Source: Nereocystis luetkeana (Eukaryota; Sar; Phaeophyceae; Laminariales; Laminariaceae). Taken from it: DNA of 64,000 bases. The stretch covers positions 12,147,938-12,211,937 of the forward strand of contig JARUPZ010000008.1 of assembly GCA_031213475.1 (NCBI GenBank). The letters run 5' to 3'. Under the pieces are notes generated by a model that searched no databases, was not told where the DNA came from, and was given only the letters and a program-made list of their open reading frames with translations. Shown piece by piece: positions 1 to 44,855 of the stretch (its first letter is position 1; every line of letters begins with the position of its first letter). A program made the translations under genes and the position numbers.

Positions 1-80
1 ACACCTGTGACCGCGGCTTGTCCTGAAGATCGCCGTGGGTAAAACCTCCTACGAGCTAGGTTGGAAAGTAAAAGTGATGT
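1..80 (+). mobile_element. SINE-A 3' end (truncated by window start)
   Basis: Nearly identical to 47423-47502, the 3' end of the complete-looking SINE-A copy: both run from acacctgtgacc to aaagtaaaagtgatg with about seven mismatches. The rest of this copy would lie upstream of the window. Confidence 0.6.
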
Positions 81-477
81 GCCGTTGTGGTTTGCCGTGC
101 AGGATCTGTGAACCGAAACCTCGCTGTCGGTGCTAACATATCATGACCTATGACGGTGGCCGCTACTAGTTAGCCCAGAGAAGGGGAGGAGAGAGGCGCC
201 CATGGAGAGGAAGCCTGCCATCAACCGCATGTTGTACACACGAAAACGTGTTTGATTCACGCAGTAGTTCTTGGTGTACATGGGTGCTTCGGGCCTCCGT
301 GATAGATCATCTAGATAATCTGTTTGCGGTTTGTGATGGGTTATGCGGGGCCTGTGTACGAGAACGCCGCAGTCATTGCTAACAGATCACACGATCTAGA
401 TCACCTCTGTAGATCGTACCTGCCGTTATGATGTGCTGTGCACGATCTGTATGAGAAAACCTGGCGGTGAGTGTGTT

Positions 478-622
478 TTTTTACACACGTCGGACATCTA
501 TCTACAGATAGATCATGCAGGTTATCTGCCGGTAGATATTATATCTGCCGTTGTAAGATCTTGTGCAGGAGGTGTATGGTACATATCCATTCCAGAACAC
601 GTGCTGCGGATCATGCAGATCA

Positions 623-625
<3 letters not shown>
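478..625 (+). repeat. AGATCATG-family repeat, partial copy
   Basis: Shares with 27530-27800 the ordered blocks ctacagatagatcatg, ctgccg, ttgtgcaggatctg-like and tggtacatatccattcc. A further fragment of the same family precedes it at about 380-460. Confidence 0.55.
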
Positions 626-675
<50 letters not shown>

Positions 676-689
676 TTTTTTTTTTTTTC
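624..689 (+). repeat. (GTT)n followed by poly(T)
   Basis: About 16 GTT units run into 16 Ts. It interrupts an AGATCATG-family copy. The ORFs across it (polyleucine, polyvaline, polyasparagine) are artefacts of the repeat. Confidence 0.95.
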
Positions 690-1119
690 GCTATGCAGCA
701 TCTTTGTAATACAGATCCAACCCAGTACGACACAGTGCACATGCACTGGATATTGCAGACCGTATAGATCAGGGATCCATTTGCCCTCGAATATCTAAAT
801 CGTGGAACGGGGATATGATCTATCTGGTCTATCTGATTTGTGACTCGTTGTGACGTAACTCTGCTGTTGTTGGGGTTCACAGTTGCTGCGTAGTTTTGGT
901 AGGTGCTGCCTGGCCTGGCCACCCGACGGGACACACCTGCCTGGCACAATAACACCAGCAAGGCTTGCCTGAAACTTTCTTGCGACGGCAGCCTTGAGCA
1001 TAGGCTTACGACTGTATTATACATGCGACACGAAGGGTTTTTGGTGTAGCGCTTGCCGCTGGGACATTTTTGGAACCAATTTTCTCAGCGTCCCCCTCCG
1101 AAAAGTGAGCTGAACATGT

Positions 1120-1345
1120 CACACCTCGCGCAGATCATGATCTATCTACCTACAGATAGATCGTCTAGTTCCTCACCTGCCGTCGTAAAAGGCTGTGCTG
1201 GGTCTGCCTTTCGTACGAGCACATAATTATACAGTAGTGCACCTCCAACCCAGAGAACGTACGCCAGGTGACGCAAGCTTTATACGAGTCTATATACGAC
1301 TCCCACCCGGCATGACGAGCTAGGTCTCACAGATCAAGAAAGTAT
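1120..1345 (+). repeat. AGATCATG-family repeat
   Basis: Begins cacctcgcgcagatcatg and contains cctgccgtcgt, gggtctg, ccaacccagagaacgt and cccacccggcatgacgagct in the same order as the copies at 27530, 30565 and 40885. About 230 bp; its ends are AGATCATGATCT-like inverted motifs. No coding capacity. Confidence 0.7.
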
Positions 1346-1358
1346 CTACTTCGAAGCA

Positions 1359-1385
1359 TCTATCTCTCTATCTATCTATCTCCCC

Positions 1386-1433
<48 letters not shown>

Positions 1434-1434
1434 A

Positions 1435-1470
<36 letters not shown>

Positions 1471-1495
1471 AATCTATCCATCTATTTATCTATTT
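1359..1495 (+). repeat. (CTAT)n microsatellite
   Basis: Tetranucleotide CTAT array with a few interruptions, directly following an AGATCATG-family copy. Confidence 0.95.
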
Positions 1496-2103
1496 GCCCT
1501 GGAAGGTCAAGATAATGAACTGTTGGAATGGTCTGCCGGAGGTGTGTAACGTTCTTATCAGATTATTTTTCACCCAGGAGAGATAAACGCTGGTGTGGGG
1601 GGTGTGACCTTGATACGGACAAGGGCGAGTGCGCTCAGGAAGAACGAGCTGTACCTCTACTACAGTAATATACGTACGAAAATATTTCGTCGAGGCGTAT
1701 TGTAGCGGTGTTTTTTTTTTTTTTTTTTTTTTCAGTTGGGGTTGTGATGTTCGCCGTCTCCGTTGTTGCCATGGGGGTGATGTACAGCGGTGTGTACCGA
1801 TCTTGGGGCCATCCGGTTGATCAGGCCCTAGTACAGACGACTTGCCACGAGAAACCAGCTACTTGGAATGAGTATGGGATAATTATTTCAGTTGTAAGAG
1901 ATAAATACCATATTGGACATAAAAAACACTTTTGTTTTTGCTTGTCGCCGAGTGGTCTTAAGATGGGCGCACCACATCACTGCGGTACCTGGTACTTGGT
2001 GCTTGATTTGAGCTTGCGTCTTGCGTCTGTCGGCGCACCTCCTTGCTTTCGTTTTCGCGCTCGACCCCTCCCGTGTGCGCGCGTGCTGCTGCGTGTGAAA
2101 CAG

Positions 2104-35432
<33,329 letters not shown>

Positions 35433-35479
35433 ACTAGGCCAAAAATTTAGAACAACAAGAGAAAGTATCCTCCCACCCC

Positions 35480-35511
<32 letters not shown>

Positions 35512-37350
35512 GGAAGCGTTTAAGTAATCTGCCACTGCCCCCCGTTGTGCCCGGGCGATGAGCATATTACGGTACGTACAGCAGCGATGGCTTGAGCGAC
35601 CAGGAGTGGTCAATGACACAACATTGGTAAATAGTAGACGTGTTTCTAGCGGGGAGAAACAAAACTGTTCTGAGTCCGTCAGTCACTTTCAGGTGCTGCT
35701 ATCCGGGTACCCGAGCGGGCACAACACTCGATCCACCCGGATGGAGCTATCCGTGGACGAGAAGACCTTGAGCTTGGTAGCGGCACGTTGGCAGGGGCGG
35801 GGGGAGGAAGCATTGTGCTGAGCTGTGGCCGTTTTGAGTGTTGGCCTACCGGGGCGGCCCGTCCCGCACAAGTCCCGTCTGCGCGAAGAATCCGTCAAAC
35901 GATTGATTCAGTGCGTCATCATGGGTGGTTTGCAGTTGAAAAAAAAAGGATGTCTCGTGCCGGCAGGAATAATGTATCGACGAATGTGGGTGGGTTCCCC
36001 GATGAGTCGTGTTGCGGCGGTCAGGTACGCTGTTGATGACTTTTTGGCAAGTTGGGCAGCTTTCTCGTGTAGTGGTTGTAGAACGTTTTGTTTGCGTAAC
36101 CGAAGCTTCGGGCGGGGGAAGGGGGAGGGATCGGCGAGATGACTCGGCGTGCACGGTATTCGTAGCGCTCGTGGTGACTTCTTACTGTGCTCGAACGATT
36201 CATATATTTCCCAATCAGCGCGGGGCGTTCCTAGCGAAGGTGCTGCGAGAGAGGAGAACGGTCATTTTCGGCGCGTTGAGGCCTCTTTTGGCCTTACCTA
36301 CTCTAGTTTTCGGTGTCATTTGGACCCTAAAACACCAGTTTTATTGCCGTTTAGACGATGTCCGTTGGCTCAGTGCACTACCGTGTAGCCTTATTATTCG
36401 TGTCGTTTTGGACCCATCAAGACCTCATTTTGGCCTCAACATGCTATTAAAGCTGATAATAGTTATTGTAGGGAGGCAGGGAGGCGGTCGTTCCAGGCGT
36501 CAAACCCAGGCCTCCTATGTAGCACGTTTGATTCATTTCTAGCAGTCAAGATCGGCCGTGCAGTCAAGTGTGCAGGGGAAACCTACAAAGACGTGACGAC
36601 ACCGGGGATAGTGTAAGGGTTACGGTAGTTTGTGCAGGGCAGTGATGACGGTACAGCAGTAGTTGCGTGTCTTGACTAACATGATTATCTTCTCGTTGGT
36701 GGATGGGGAGCGATGGATTAACAAGCATACCCTGATGAGGGTTATAATATTGCTGCCGAAAGTGGTCGATCCGGGAGGTATGGGAAATGGGGGGGAGTGG
36801 GGCGGAGGCAAATTGTCGATACCGGGAGGCTCTGACTGTTGTCTGTGACACCACGAGGCGGAATGGTGCCTGATGAAGAGAGAGAGAGCGTGGCGTCTGG
36901 TTAAACATTGGCCACGGTACCATAAACAAGGTGGAAGCTGACTTTAAGGACTCGCGACTTTATGGTAAGGTTGGCGACGATGCGGCGCTATCGTATACCC
37001 GTACATGCTTGCGCACACCGTGTCGGGATGGGTACGTACGTTCTGTACGGACCAGTACGTGCACCTCGTCGTTCATTTGCGAGAATGGCATGCCTGCCCG
37101 CAACCTATCGTGGCGTGAAAGTTGTGGTGCTGTCTCACCCCAAAAGGTGTGTGTTTCAGACAAGTTGTACCCCTTCTGGTACTGCCCTGCACAGAAACGA
37201 AAAAATCCGACTCTCATTCCTACCTGGCTGCCTGGTGGTAATTTGCAGTAATTTGTCCCCACTCGGGATTGTTGCAGTCCTACGCAACGGATGAGCGAAA
37301 ACGCACGACCTATATACCTGTAGATCTGCCTGTGACAAAACATAGATGCA
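35433..37350. other. non-coding or unassigned sequence after BRR2
   Basis: Probably includes the BRR2 3' untranslated region. A 25-nt C tract followed by poly(A) lies at about 35478-35510. ORFs exist (for example 36009-36542 on +), but none resembles a family I know and none has neighbouring splice-linked exons I can support. Confidence 0.5.
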
Positions 37351-37354
37351 AAAC

Positions 37355-37470
37355 CAAACGATAAGGCATGCCTTGAATCAATGCCTTATTGCCAACATTC
37401 TCACGTGAGAACCCCCCCCCCCCCCCCCCACAAAGGTTGCCAAATAGTGTTGTTAATACCTCGAGTATCG
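37355..37470 (+). repeat. dispersed repeat shared with 29205-29345
   Basis: Includes the palindrome aaggcatgcctt and a C tract at 37410-37429. Confidence 0.45.
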
Positions 37471-37629
37471 CAGAAGGAGGCTGGTGGTCGTATTGGGTAC
37501 GCTGCTTGCTGCTGTGCATGCGCCGTGTGTTGTGATGGGTGGGTTATGTGGTGCGACGCTTGAGCATTTCGTTGAGATGCTGTTCTTATCACGTTATCAA
37601 GGTGGCCCATTGCCATAGATCATCCATGT

Positions 37630-37755
37630 ACATAATGCTGTACACCCTGCTGTACGTCCTGCTGTACGTCCTACTGTACACACTATTGTACATGCTGCTG
37701 TACATACTGTCATGCGTACTGTACAATTTACTGTACATACTGCTGTGCATACTCT
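37630..37755 (+). repeat. ~15-bp minisatellite (ctgctgtacgtc)
   Basis: Eight to nine units of tgctgtacrtcctgc or a close variant. Confidence 0.85.
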
Positions 37756-37824
37756 AGTTCGTGATCACAAGGCAGGCAGGCACGCACGCACGAATGCTCC
37801 TACAATTCTGGAGCTGGCATTAAT

Positions 37825-37960
37825 AGTTGCCCTTTGGGAAGTCGCAGTGAGCTAGACGAGGGAAGAAAAGACCGAAGTTTGCTCGCAATAAAAATGCCTT
37901 CCAAGGCACAAACCGTCGTGGGGAGGGGGGAGGGGAGCCTGCTGTGAGGTCCACCACATC
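37825..37960 (+). mobile_element. SINE-A fragment
   Basis: agacgagggaagaaaaga, tgctcgcaataaaaatgcct and gagcctgctgtgaggtcc match, in order, the body of the minus-strand copy at 48680-48966. Confidence 0.55.
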
Positions 37961-37984
37961 TTCTTTTTTTGTATTCGCAGTTAC

Positions 37985-40765
37985 CACGTACCCAGTGGAG
38001 GACGTGAAATTTACTTCCATGGACTTTAAATTTCACTTCCATCTTTCTTTTTACATCAATGGAAGCGCGTGGAAGTTCACTGTTGGTGGAAGGGGAAGCT
38101 CCCACAAACTTCCACCAACTGAAACCTCTATGACCACGCTCGGTGGAAGCTGCCATCGACTTCCACGAGAGCCCACGGACTTCCATTCCTCTCGCCAGCT
38201 CCCACAGGCTTAATTACTTCCACAGTAAATGTGGAAGAAACAAATCTACTCCCACGGAAGGACGGAGTTATACTTCCATCGGAATATTTTTTACTTCCAT
38301 GGAGGAATTGTTTGACTGACTTCTATGGAGTAAATGCGTTGCTTCCATGGAAGTAAAAATTGCTGCCATGTTTTTTTTTCTGCTTCCATGTAGAAGTACA
38401 CCTTTACTTCCTCCGTGGTTCCTGAGATCAGGATGGGTGCTGGGCCTCCAGCGGCTCCTGCGGAGGGCTAATTGTTCTTCTTCACCTTGTGGGTGTGAGC
38501 AGGATGCCAAATAGAAAGGGCTGTCTGCGGGTAAAAGTACGAGTACCAAGCGGGAGCAGAGCAGTAGGGGAAACGGTGGGGTATGCCATGGAGGCAGATT
38601 TTATGGAGGCTTACACAACTTCCGTGGAAATGAACTCAATTTTTTTATGGAAATATTTTGCTTCAGTGGAAGTTGCTGGAAGGTTCCATGGAATCTATTG
38701 TTCACTTCCATGGAAGTCAATCTAGCTTCCATGGAAGTGTTTTTACTTCTATGAGAGTAAATTTGATTTCCTAATAACTTCATATTTCCTCGATAGAAGT
38801 AGTGGAAGGCTCCATGGAATCTATTCATCATTTCCATGGAAGTAAATCTAACTTCCATGGAAGTGTTTTTTACTTCCATGAGAGTAAGTTATAATTCCTA
38901 ATCATTTTCTGATTTCCTCGATTCAAGCATTAAATGGTTTTACGTCCGTGGACGTAAACTTTACCTCTATGCGAACTTCCATGGAAGTAAACTCATGATT
39001 TAAATGGGGAGGTCGCTGCTGTGCGGTGTTCCTCATTGTTTGATAAACGGGAAAGTGCTTCCACTCGACTTCCAAACTCCCAAAACTTCCATTTTGACAC
39101 TCGAAACTTCCGGAGCTTCCAGTTTAACTCCAAACGCTCCATGTTGACATCCAAAACTTCGGAAGCTTTCATTTTCACTTCCAAACGATTCCGAAGCTTC
39201 CAGTACTAGTTTATCTTCCAAACGCTCCATTTTGACACCCAAAACTTACGAACCTTTCATTTTCACTTCCAAATGCTTCCGAAGCTTCCAATTTAACTTC
39301 CAAACGCTCCATTTTGACATCCAAAACTTACGAAGCATTCATTTTCACTTCCAAACGCAAGCTTTGGAAGTTAAAAAGGGAGTTTTAGAAGCCTATTGTA
39401 GAAGTTTTGGAAGTGAAAAGGGAAGTTTAGGAAGTCAAAACGGAGGTTTTGGAAGTCGAGTGGAAATTTCCATGCACTTCCATAGAAGTTGCCATTTTAG
39501 AAGCTAGTGCAAGCCAGTGGAAGTTTTCAAAGTGGAAGCAAGTGGAAGCAAAGTGGAAGCTTGCACGGCCATGCCCGGTAGAAGCTTCCATACACCTTGA
39601 TATACTTCTACCTACTGGCACCCACTTCTAATTCGCGTAGAAAGCTTCCATTTGACTGCTGTCTTCAAGGAAGCGTCCATCGGCGTCCGCAGAATCTTTT
39701 GCCCACTCCCATACTCAACGGTAATTTCCACTTCCACCTATTTGCATCCGCTTCCGTTCAACTCCCACCTTCCAAAACTTCCATTTAACTTTTGATCACA
39801 ACGAAACTCGCATCTGAAGTGTACGCAGAATTTTAGGCCCACTCCACGGCCTGGTATTTGGTGAAAGGTAAGCTTGCATATACATGGAATTGCGGACGTA
39901 GGTGGTAGTTACCATGGCAATCGATGTTATATCGATAATAATAAGCTAACTGCAGACGTTGGCAGTTGGATGAATGGAAGCGCATGGAAGTACGTAGAAA
40001 TAGGTGGAAGTTACGGAAGAATATGGGAGTGGACAGAAGCTTCTGCGGACGCAGATGGGAGTTTCGTTGAAGTTAGAAGTCAACTGGAAGTTCTGGAAGC
40101 CAACTTGAAGATTTGGAAGCCCAAAGCGGCCCTTGTGGAAGTTGAATGAAAGTGTATGGAAGTACGTGGGACTAGGTGGAAGTTACATTTGCATGTGGGA
40201 GTGAATGGAAGGGTCTGCGGACGTACAGTAGATAGAAGTTCCCGTTGAAAATCAAGCATGATGGAAGCTTTGGAAGTTTACGGGGAGTGGATGGAGGAAG
40301 TGGAAGGATGAAAGTCGGTGGGAGTACGTGGAAGTGTTCGTCATTTTTTTTCGGAAAACAAGAGAGTGATGTCAAATGGAAGTACTCGAAGCTCATTATT
40401 GGAAGGAATGAAAGCAGGTGAAAGGTGGAAGTCATGCTTGCGAAAAAAGGAGTACATGGAAGCTTCTACGGACGTAGATGGGAGTTACCTCAGGGATGTA
40501 TGGAATATTACCTGCCATGGACTTTCATTACACTTACACGGACGCTTTCGTTTGGAAGCTTCCACCCGACTTCCGTTCAACTTCCAAAACTTCCATTTTG
40601 ACTTCCAAAACCATTTGAAAGTGAAAATGGAAGTTTTGGAAGTGAAAATGGGAGTTCTGAAAGTGAAACTAGAACTTTTGGAAGTGAAAATGGAAGTTTT
40701 AGAAGTTTTTGAGGTCAAATATAATTTTTGGAAGTCGAATGGAAGCTTCCACCGATTTACCAAAT
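37985..40765. repeat. 2.8-kb GGAAGT/ACTTCC satellite-like block
   Basis: Almost every 10-25 nt carries ggaagt or acttcc. At 38270-38990 the motif is the palindrome acttccatggaagt. At 39050-39350 it is cttccaaacgctccattttg in one direction and at 39360-39480 ggaagttttggaagt in the other, giving a large hairpin potential. The peptides read from it (MEVK.., FHGS..) are repeat artefacts. Confidence 0.9.
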
Positions 40766-40884
40766 AATGAGCGACAATCACGCGAAGATTAAACGATGGC
40801 TTGAAAGCTACTATCAATATTGTTGCCGACTGAGGTGACATGCCGTTCAAGAAAACTTTTGTTCCTTCGGTGTTGACACCTATT

Positions 40885-41130
40885 CACACGTCGCACAGAT
40901 CATGGTATATGTAGATCATCTACGTGGCCACAGTAGATCTTAACCTACCGTTTGCTATGATAGATACATCGTGCAGGATATCTAAACATAGTGCAGGTCC
41001 AACTCAGTAAACATGTGCCAGATAGCGCAGATTATACGGCTACCACCCGGCAAAGTGAGCCAGATCATAAAGTTGAGGAATAATATATCTGCGCTTTAAC
41101 GCGTAGATCATGAACTGACGAACGTTCGAA
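40885..41130 (+). repeat. AGATCATG-family repeat
   Basis: gtcgcacagatcatggtata, ttaacctaccgtttgctatg, ccaactcagtaaacatgtgc, taccacccggcaaagtgagc and gccagatcataaagt. Confidence 0.75.
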
Positions 41131-41301
41131 GCCGACACCCGGGTGTAAATATGTGTACAGTAGTAGTGCATAGCGCAAGCGAGGTCATCCCGACCACGAA
41201 CGAGCTACATACCAAAATATTACAGCTATTATAGCTGTTGATACACGCTATTATTTATACTACTCTACTACTACTGCTGTACTACACGACTGACTACTAT
41301 T

Positions 41302-41406
41302 TATGGGGGCCGTAGTTAATAGGACCTAATGTTGTTAGTAAAAATGGTTAAATGTATATAGGCTTTTATGTACACCATAGGTCCTAGTAACTATGGTCCC
41401 CCCGTA
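41302..41406. mobile_element. TA-flanked MITE copy
   Basis: TTATGGGGGCCGTAGTTAAT to AGTAACTATGGTCCCCCCGT; ~105 bp with a ttaaatgtatataggctttt centre. Confidence 0.85.
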
Positions 41407-41482
41407 ATACCAATACTATACAAATATACCATTATTATACTACTACTACTACTGCTACTAATACTAACAGCACTACTATTAT

Positions 41483-41679
41483 TACGGGGGACCATAGTTA
41501 ACAGGACCTATGGTACACATAAAAACCTATATGTTTAACCATTTTTACTAACAATATTTGGTCCTGTTAACCCCTTTAGCACCGCACTCCCATATGTGGG
41601 GACAATTCACTCTAATTATAAGTAGTTTGCCCCCAAAACGGGGCTGGGGTCCTAAGAGGGTTAACTATGGCCCCCCGTA
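41483..41679. mobile_element. TA-flanked MITE split by a nested TTAA element
   Basis: The left part runs from TACGGGGGACCATAG to ggtcctgTTAA and the right part from TTAActatgg to ccccccgta. Removing the 90-bp insert plus one TTAA restores the usual family sequence. Confidence 0.9.
41571..41660. mobile_element. nested TTAA-type MITE (piggyBac-like), 90 bp
   Basis: cccctttagcaccgcactcc to tggggtcctaagaggg, flanked on both sides by TTAA (41567-41570 and 41661-41664), the target duplication characteristic of piggyBac elements, whose ends typically start CCC. Related copies are at 2246, 29032 and 53386. Confidence 0.85.
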
Positions 41680-41757
41680 GGAATAGTATTTCGAATTATA
41701 CTATCTAGTACTACGACTGACACAACTAAATGCAGTACCATAACACTACTACAGTAC

Positions 41758-41873
41758 TACGGGGGGCCATAGTTAATAGGACCAAATGTTGTTAGTAAAA
41801 AGGGTCAAATATATACTGGTAGTTTTTTTTTATGTATACCATACGTAGGTCCTATTAACTATGGTCCCCCGTA
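41758..41873. mobile_element. TA-flanked MITE copy
   Basis: TACGGGGGGCCATAGTTAAT to ATTAACTATGGTCCCCCGTA, with a T-run in the centre. Confidence 0.9.
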
Positions 41874-41898
41874 ATAGCATTACTGCTATTACTACTAA

Positions 41899-42013
41899 TA
41901 CGGGGGACCATAGTAACTAGGACCGAATATTGTCAGTAAAAAGAGCGAAATATGTACCTGGTAGTTTTTTTTTGTGTATATACCGTAGGTCCTATTTGAT
42001 ATGGTCCCTCGTA
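41899..42013. mobile_element. TA-flanked MITE copy
   Basis: TACGGGGGACCATAGTAACT to tgatatggtccctcgta; centre with tacctggtagtttt. Confidence 0.85.
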
Positions 42014-42245
42014 GTACTATTAATACAGTACTACTGCGTGCGGCATTACTGACTGTGGAGGGCACTCGATGCATATATATGGGATATTATGTCGGAGTGA
42101 GGGTTAAGTGCGATATAATATTCGTTCGCAGAGGGCAAACACAAATATTAATGCTTTGTTACAAGGCACACTTCATCCAACAGCACTACTTACTTGCTCT
42201 CGCAGTGCCTGGCGCGTCTGTTTTGCGTTCTACAGTATATATCTA

Positions 42246-42349
42246 TTACGGGGGACCATAGTTAATAGGACCAAATATTGTTGGTAAAAATGGTTAAATA
42301 TATAGGTTTTTATGCATACCATAGGTCCTATTAACTATGGTCCCCCGTA
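42246..42349. mobile_element. TA-flanked MITE copy
   Basis: TACGGGGGACCATAGTTAAT to ATTAACTATGGTCCCCCGTA; near-perfect inverted ends. Confidence 0.92.
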
Positions 42350-42984
42350 ATAGTAGGATTAGTAGTTTTGTTCAGAACCCCTCGGAACTTGAATAATCTG
42401 AATAAGGCATACAGCAGCAGTAGTACCATGTTTTATCCCGGGAATGACACACCACAGATCACACACAGCACAACACAACACAACACAACACACCTGCATG
42501 GTCATTGAACAACGGGACGCCAATTTGGAGATATCTTCGATGGAAACCAGTTCGTTTGGCGCATACAATAACATTCAACATACATACGATAACCTGGCAC
42601 ATACGTTCCAACTGTAGTAACATGATACGCATTTCAGTCAGACAGCAGTCGTGCGCTTCCGGGTGTTTGGACGGATCAACCGAACAGCGAGAGGGGCAAC
42701 GCAGGGCTCGCACCCTATACGAAGAGTTTTGAGATTCATGATGTACACACCAGCAGCCAGCAGCAGCAGCAGCACAGTACACACAGCAGTCAGTAATAAT
42801 TCGATGCGAATAATACCGGTACATAATATCGTTCCACACTATTAAATATTAGTACTGGCATAATATACTACTGCCCAGTATACGACTAGTAGTCTGTTAA
42901 CACCGGCATACTTTCAGTGTGCACGGTGTCATAATACAAGATACAAAGACAAGAAACCACGAGCCCCCAGTACGCGTACTACGG

Positions 42985-43040
42985 CCAAGGGGGAAGAAGG
43001 GCCTGCTATGTGGTCCCTGATCTGAGAATTACGAGAACTA
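42985..43040 (+). mobile_element. SINE-A fragment (3' part)
   Basis: ggggaagaagggcctgctat, gtggtccctgatctgag and attacgag follow the same order as the 3' part of 48680-48966. Confidence 0.5.
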
Positions 43041-43086
43041 TTAAAATAATACTCTGCTGTAGTACTAATAATCTCATTAATACTGT

Positions 43087-43192
43087 TTCGGGGGAGACCA
43101 TATTAAATAGGACCTGCGGTACACACAAAACCTCTACATTTCACTATATTTTCACTAACAATGTTTGGTCCTATTTACTGTTGTCCCCCGTA
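43087..43192. mobile_element. TA-flanked MITE copy, diverged left end
   Basis: ttcgggggagaccatattaa to tactgttgtcccccgta. Confidence 0.8.
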
Positions 43193-43202
43193 ATACTACT
43201 AC

Positions 43203-43228
43203 AGCAGGGGGGGGGGGGGGGGGGGGGG
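43203..43228 (+). repeat. poly(G) tract
   Basis: About 22 Gs, immediately after a MITE copy. Confidence 0.9.
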
Positions 43229-43379
43229 ATCAGGGCGAATGTAATGTATGGGGTGGGGGGGAAATAAAAGCATGGGCATACATGTCGGCAGGCACCTCTG
43301 GTATATATATATGGTTTTGAATTTTCAAAAATATAGTTTTCTTTGGCATTAGACCGCGTGGACTTTCAACAACAGATGT

Positions 43380-43530
43380 ATTAGTAGTAGTAGTAGCAGT
43401 AGTAGAAATAGTAGTAGTATAGTACTAGTAGTAGCAGTAGTAGCAGTAGTAGTAGTAGTAGTAGCAATACTACCAGTAGTTGTTATTAATAGTATTAATA
43501 GTATAGTGTTATTAATAGTATCAGTCGTAA
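43380..43530 (+). repeat. (AGT)n-type imperfect microsatellite
   Basis: agtagtagtagcagtagtag and variants, grading into ttaatagtatt repeats. Confidence 0.85.
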
Positions 43531-43572
43531 TACTAGTGAAATTATACTTCGATTTTTCAGTACTACTACTAT

Positions 43573-43675
43573 TACGGGGGGCCATAGTTAACAGGACCAA
43601 ATATTGTTAGTGAAAATGGTTAAACATATAGGTTTTTATGTATACCATAGGTCCTGTTAACTATGGTCCCCCGTA
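43573..43675. mobile_element. TA-flanked MITE copy
   Basis: TACGGGGGGCCATAGTTAAC to GTTAACTATGGTCCCCCGTA; near-perfect inverted ends. Confidence 0.92.
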
Positions 43676-43689
43676 ATAGTATCCGTAGC

Positions 43690-44855
43690 AGTAGCAGTAG
43701 TAAAATAGTAAGTAGCAGTCTCCAAGAAATATGTCCCTTCTTGAAGGCTCTTCCGTACATCTGCATCCCTCACTTGGCGAAACCCCCTCGTCAACGTTCC
43801 ACCCGCCCGCCACAGAATTTCATAGTGTATATCAACACGCCGGGTAATAACATACTCATGGCAAAATAAAAACATTGGCATATATGTCGATATATACGGT
43901 GACAAGCACGATAGGAACAATCTTCTACTCATGTAGGTCGATATCTTGTGAAAGCAGGGAGAACAACAATAAACAACAGCTGCAGTGAGCGCATGCCCTT
44001 TTTCTTACTTTCGGTGCGGTCTGTTGTTTCTGTTGAATGTTCACGCGTTTGGTTTTAGGGCACTCACGCGCTCACGCTACACATTGATTGTCAGATAGAT
44101 GCCAAACAAAATAAATATTCATAATAATAATATAGTACAAGCAAGTAATCATCACCACGCTGCAAAAAAAGCGTCGTGCATCTATCTCCTTCCGTTGCAT
44201 TTATTTCGGACACGCCCCCCCCCCCCCCCCCCCCCCCCCCCTCCAGCACAAATTGAACAGCAGTAGTAGCCCCGGGCTGTTTCCTTTTTAAGGCCTCGTG
44301 GGAGTTCAAAGAAACGAGGCAGTAACAACAGTAAAATGTGGCGATATACGTAGCGACAACGGCCTATCTCTCTGTTGTTGCTGCAAGATGCATTGTGCGA
44401 TGATCATTCTCGTACATACATACTGCTCGCCGTGTCCCGAGTTATAATCGTTGAGCGCAAGGAGTCGTACGGCACGGGCCGATGCAACATGACCCTCTCC
44501 CTACCCATCCATGCTGTGCGCATAGACGGTTGACAAGACTATTACCGTAAATAAATGAATGCATCCTTGTGTTAGCCGCCACCAAGCAAGGCAAATTTCA
44601 AGGTTTCAAAGAAAGGGGATAATCGTACGTGGTCGCTTTTTTCAGTTTTTTTTTTCATCTGTTTCACGAGACTTTTTCCTTCTTGGGTAACGGCGCACGT
44701 ATGGTCCGTGCTGCCCGCATGGTTTTATATACGTACCTGGTATATAGGTAGGCGGTATACTGATGTACGAACTTCGTTACTTAAAAGTAGATAAACATCA
44801 CGTATGATCTACAGCAGCAGCATTCCCGCCCGTATAATTGGATATGCATGTAAGC
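43690..44855. other. no gene recognised; C tract and short repeats
   Basis: Contains a 27-nt poly(C) tract (about 44214-44241) and the 44455-44535 repeat shared with 9770. No supported coding sequence. Confidence 0.5.

Larger units (their letters stand above)
1..2103. other. 3' part of a BRR2 intron, repeat-rich, no exon seen
   Basis: No BRR2-like peptide appears in any frame here, although the residues immediately upstream of exon 1 would be expected next, so the window opens inside an intron of at least 2.1 kb. It holds a SINE-like 3' end (1-80), one or two copies of the AGATCATGATCTA repeat family (about 478-625 and 1120-1345), a (GTT)n tract followed by poly(T) (624-689), a (CTAT)n tract (1359-1495) and a poly(T) run near 1711-1732. 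The segment 2011-2103 has no AG until 2102-2103, as expected of a functional 3' splice site. Confidence 0.75.

Noticed and set aside
1-2103. Missing upstream BRR2 exon in the first 2.1 kb
   Set aside because: I searched for the residues expected before DVLGFSFAIHHAG and found none in any frame.
36009-36542. 177-codon ORF after BRR2 as a second gene
   Set aside because: No recognisable motif, no supported splice partners and a composition that changes along its length; kept only as unassigned sequence.
38000-40760. Families of ORFs with MEVK, FHGS or LEVK repeats
   Set aside because: All derive from the GGAAGT/ACTTCC block and appear on both strands.
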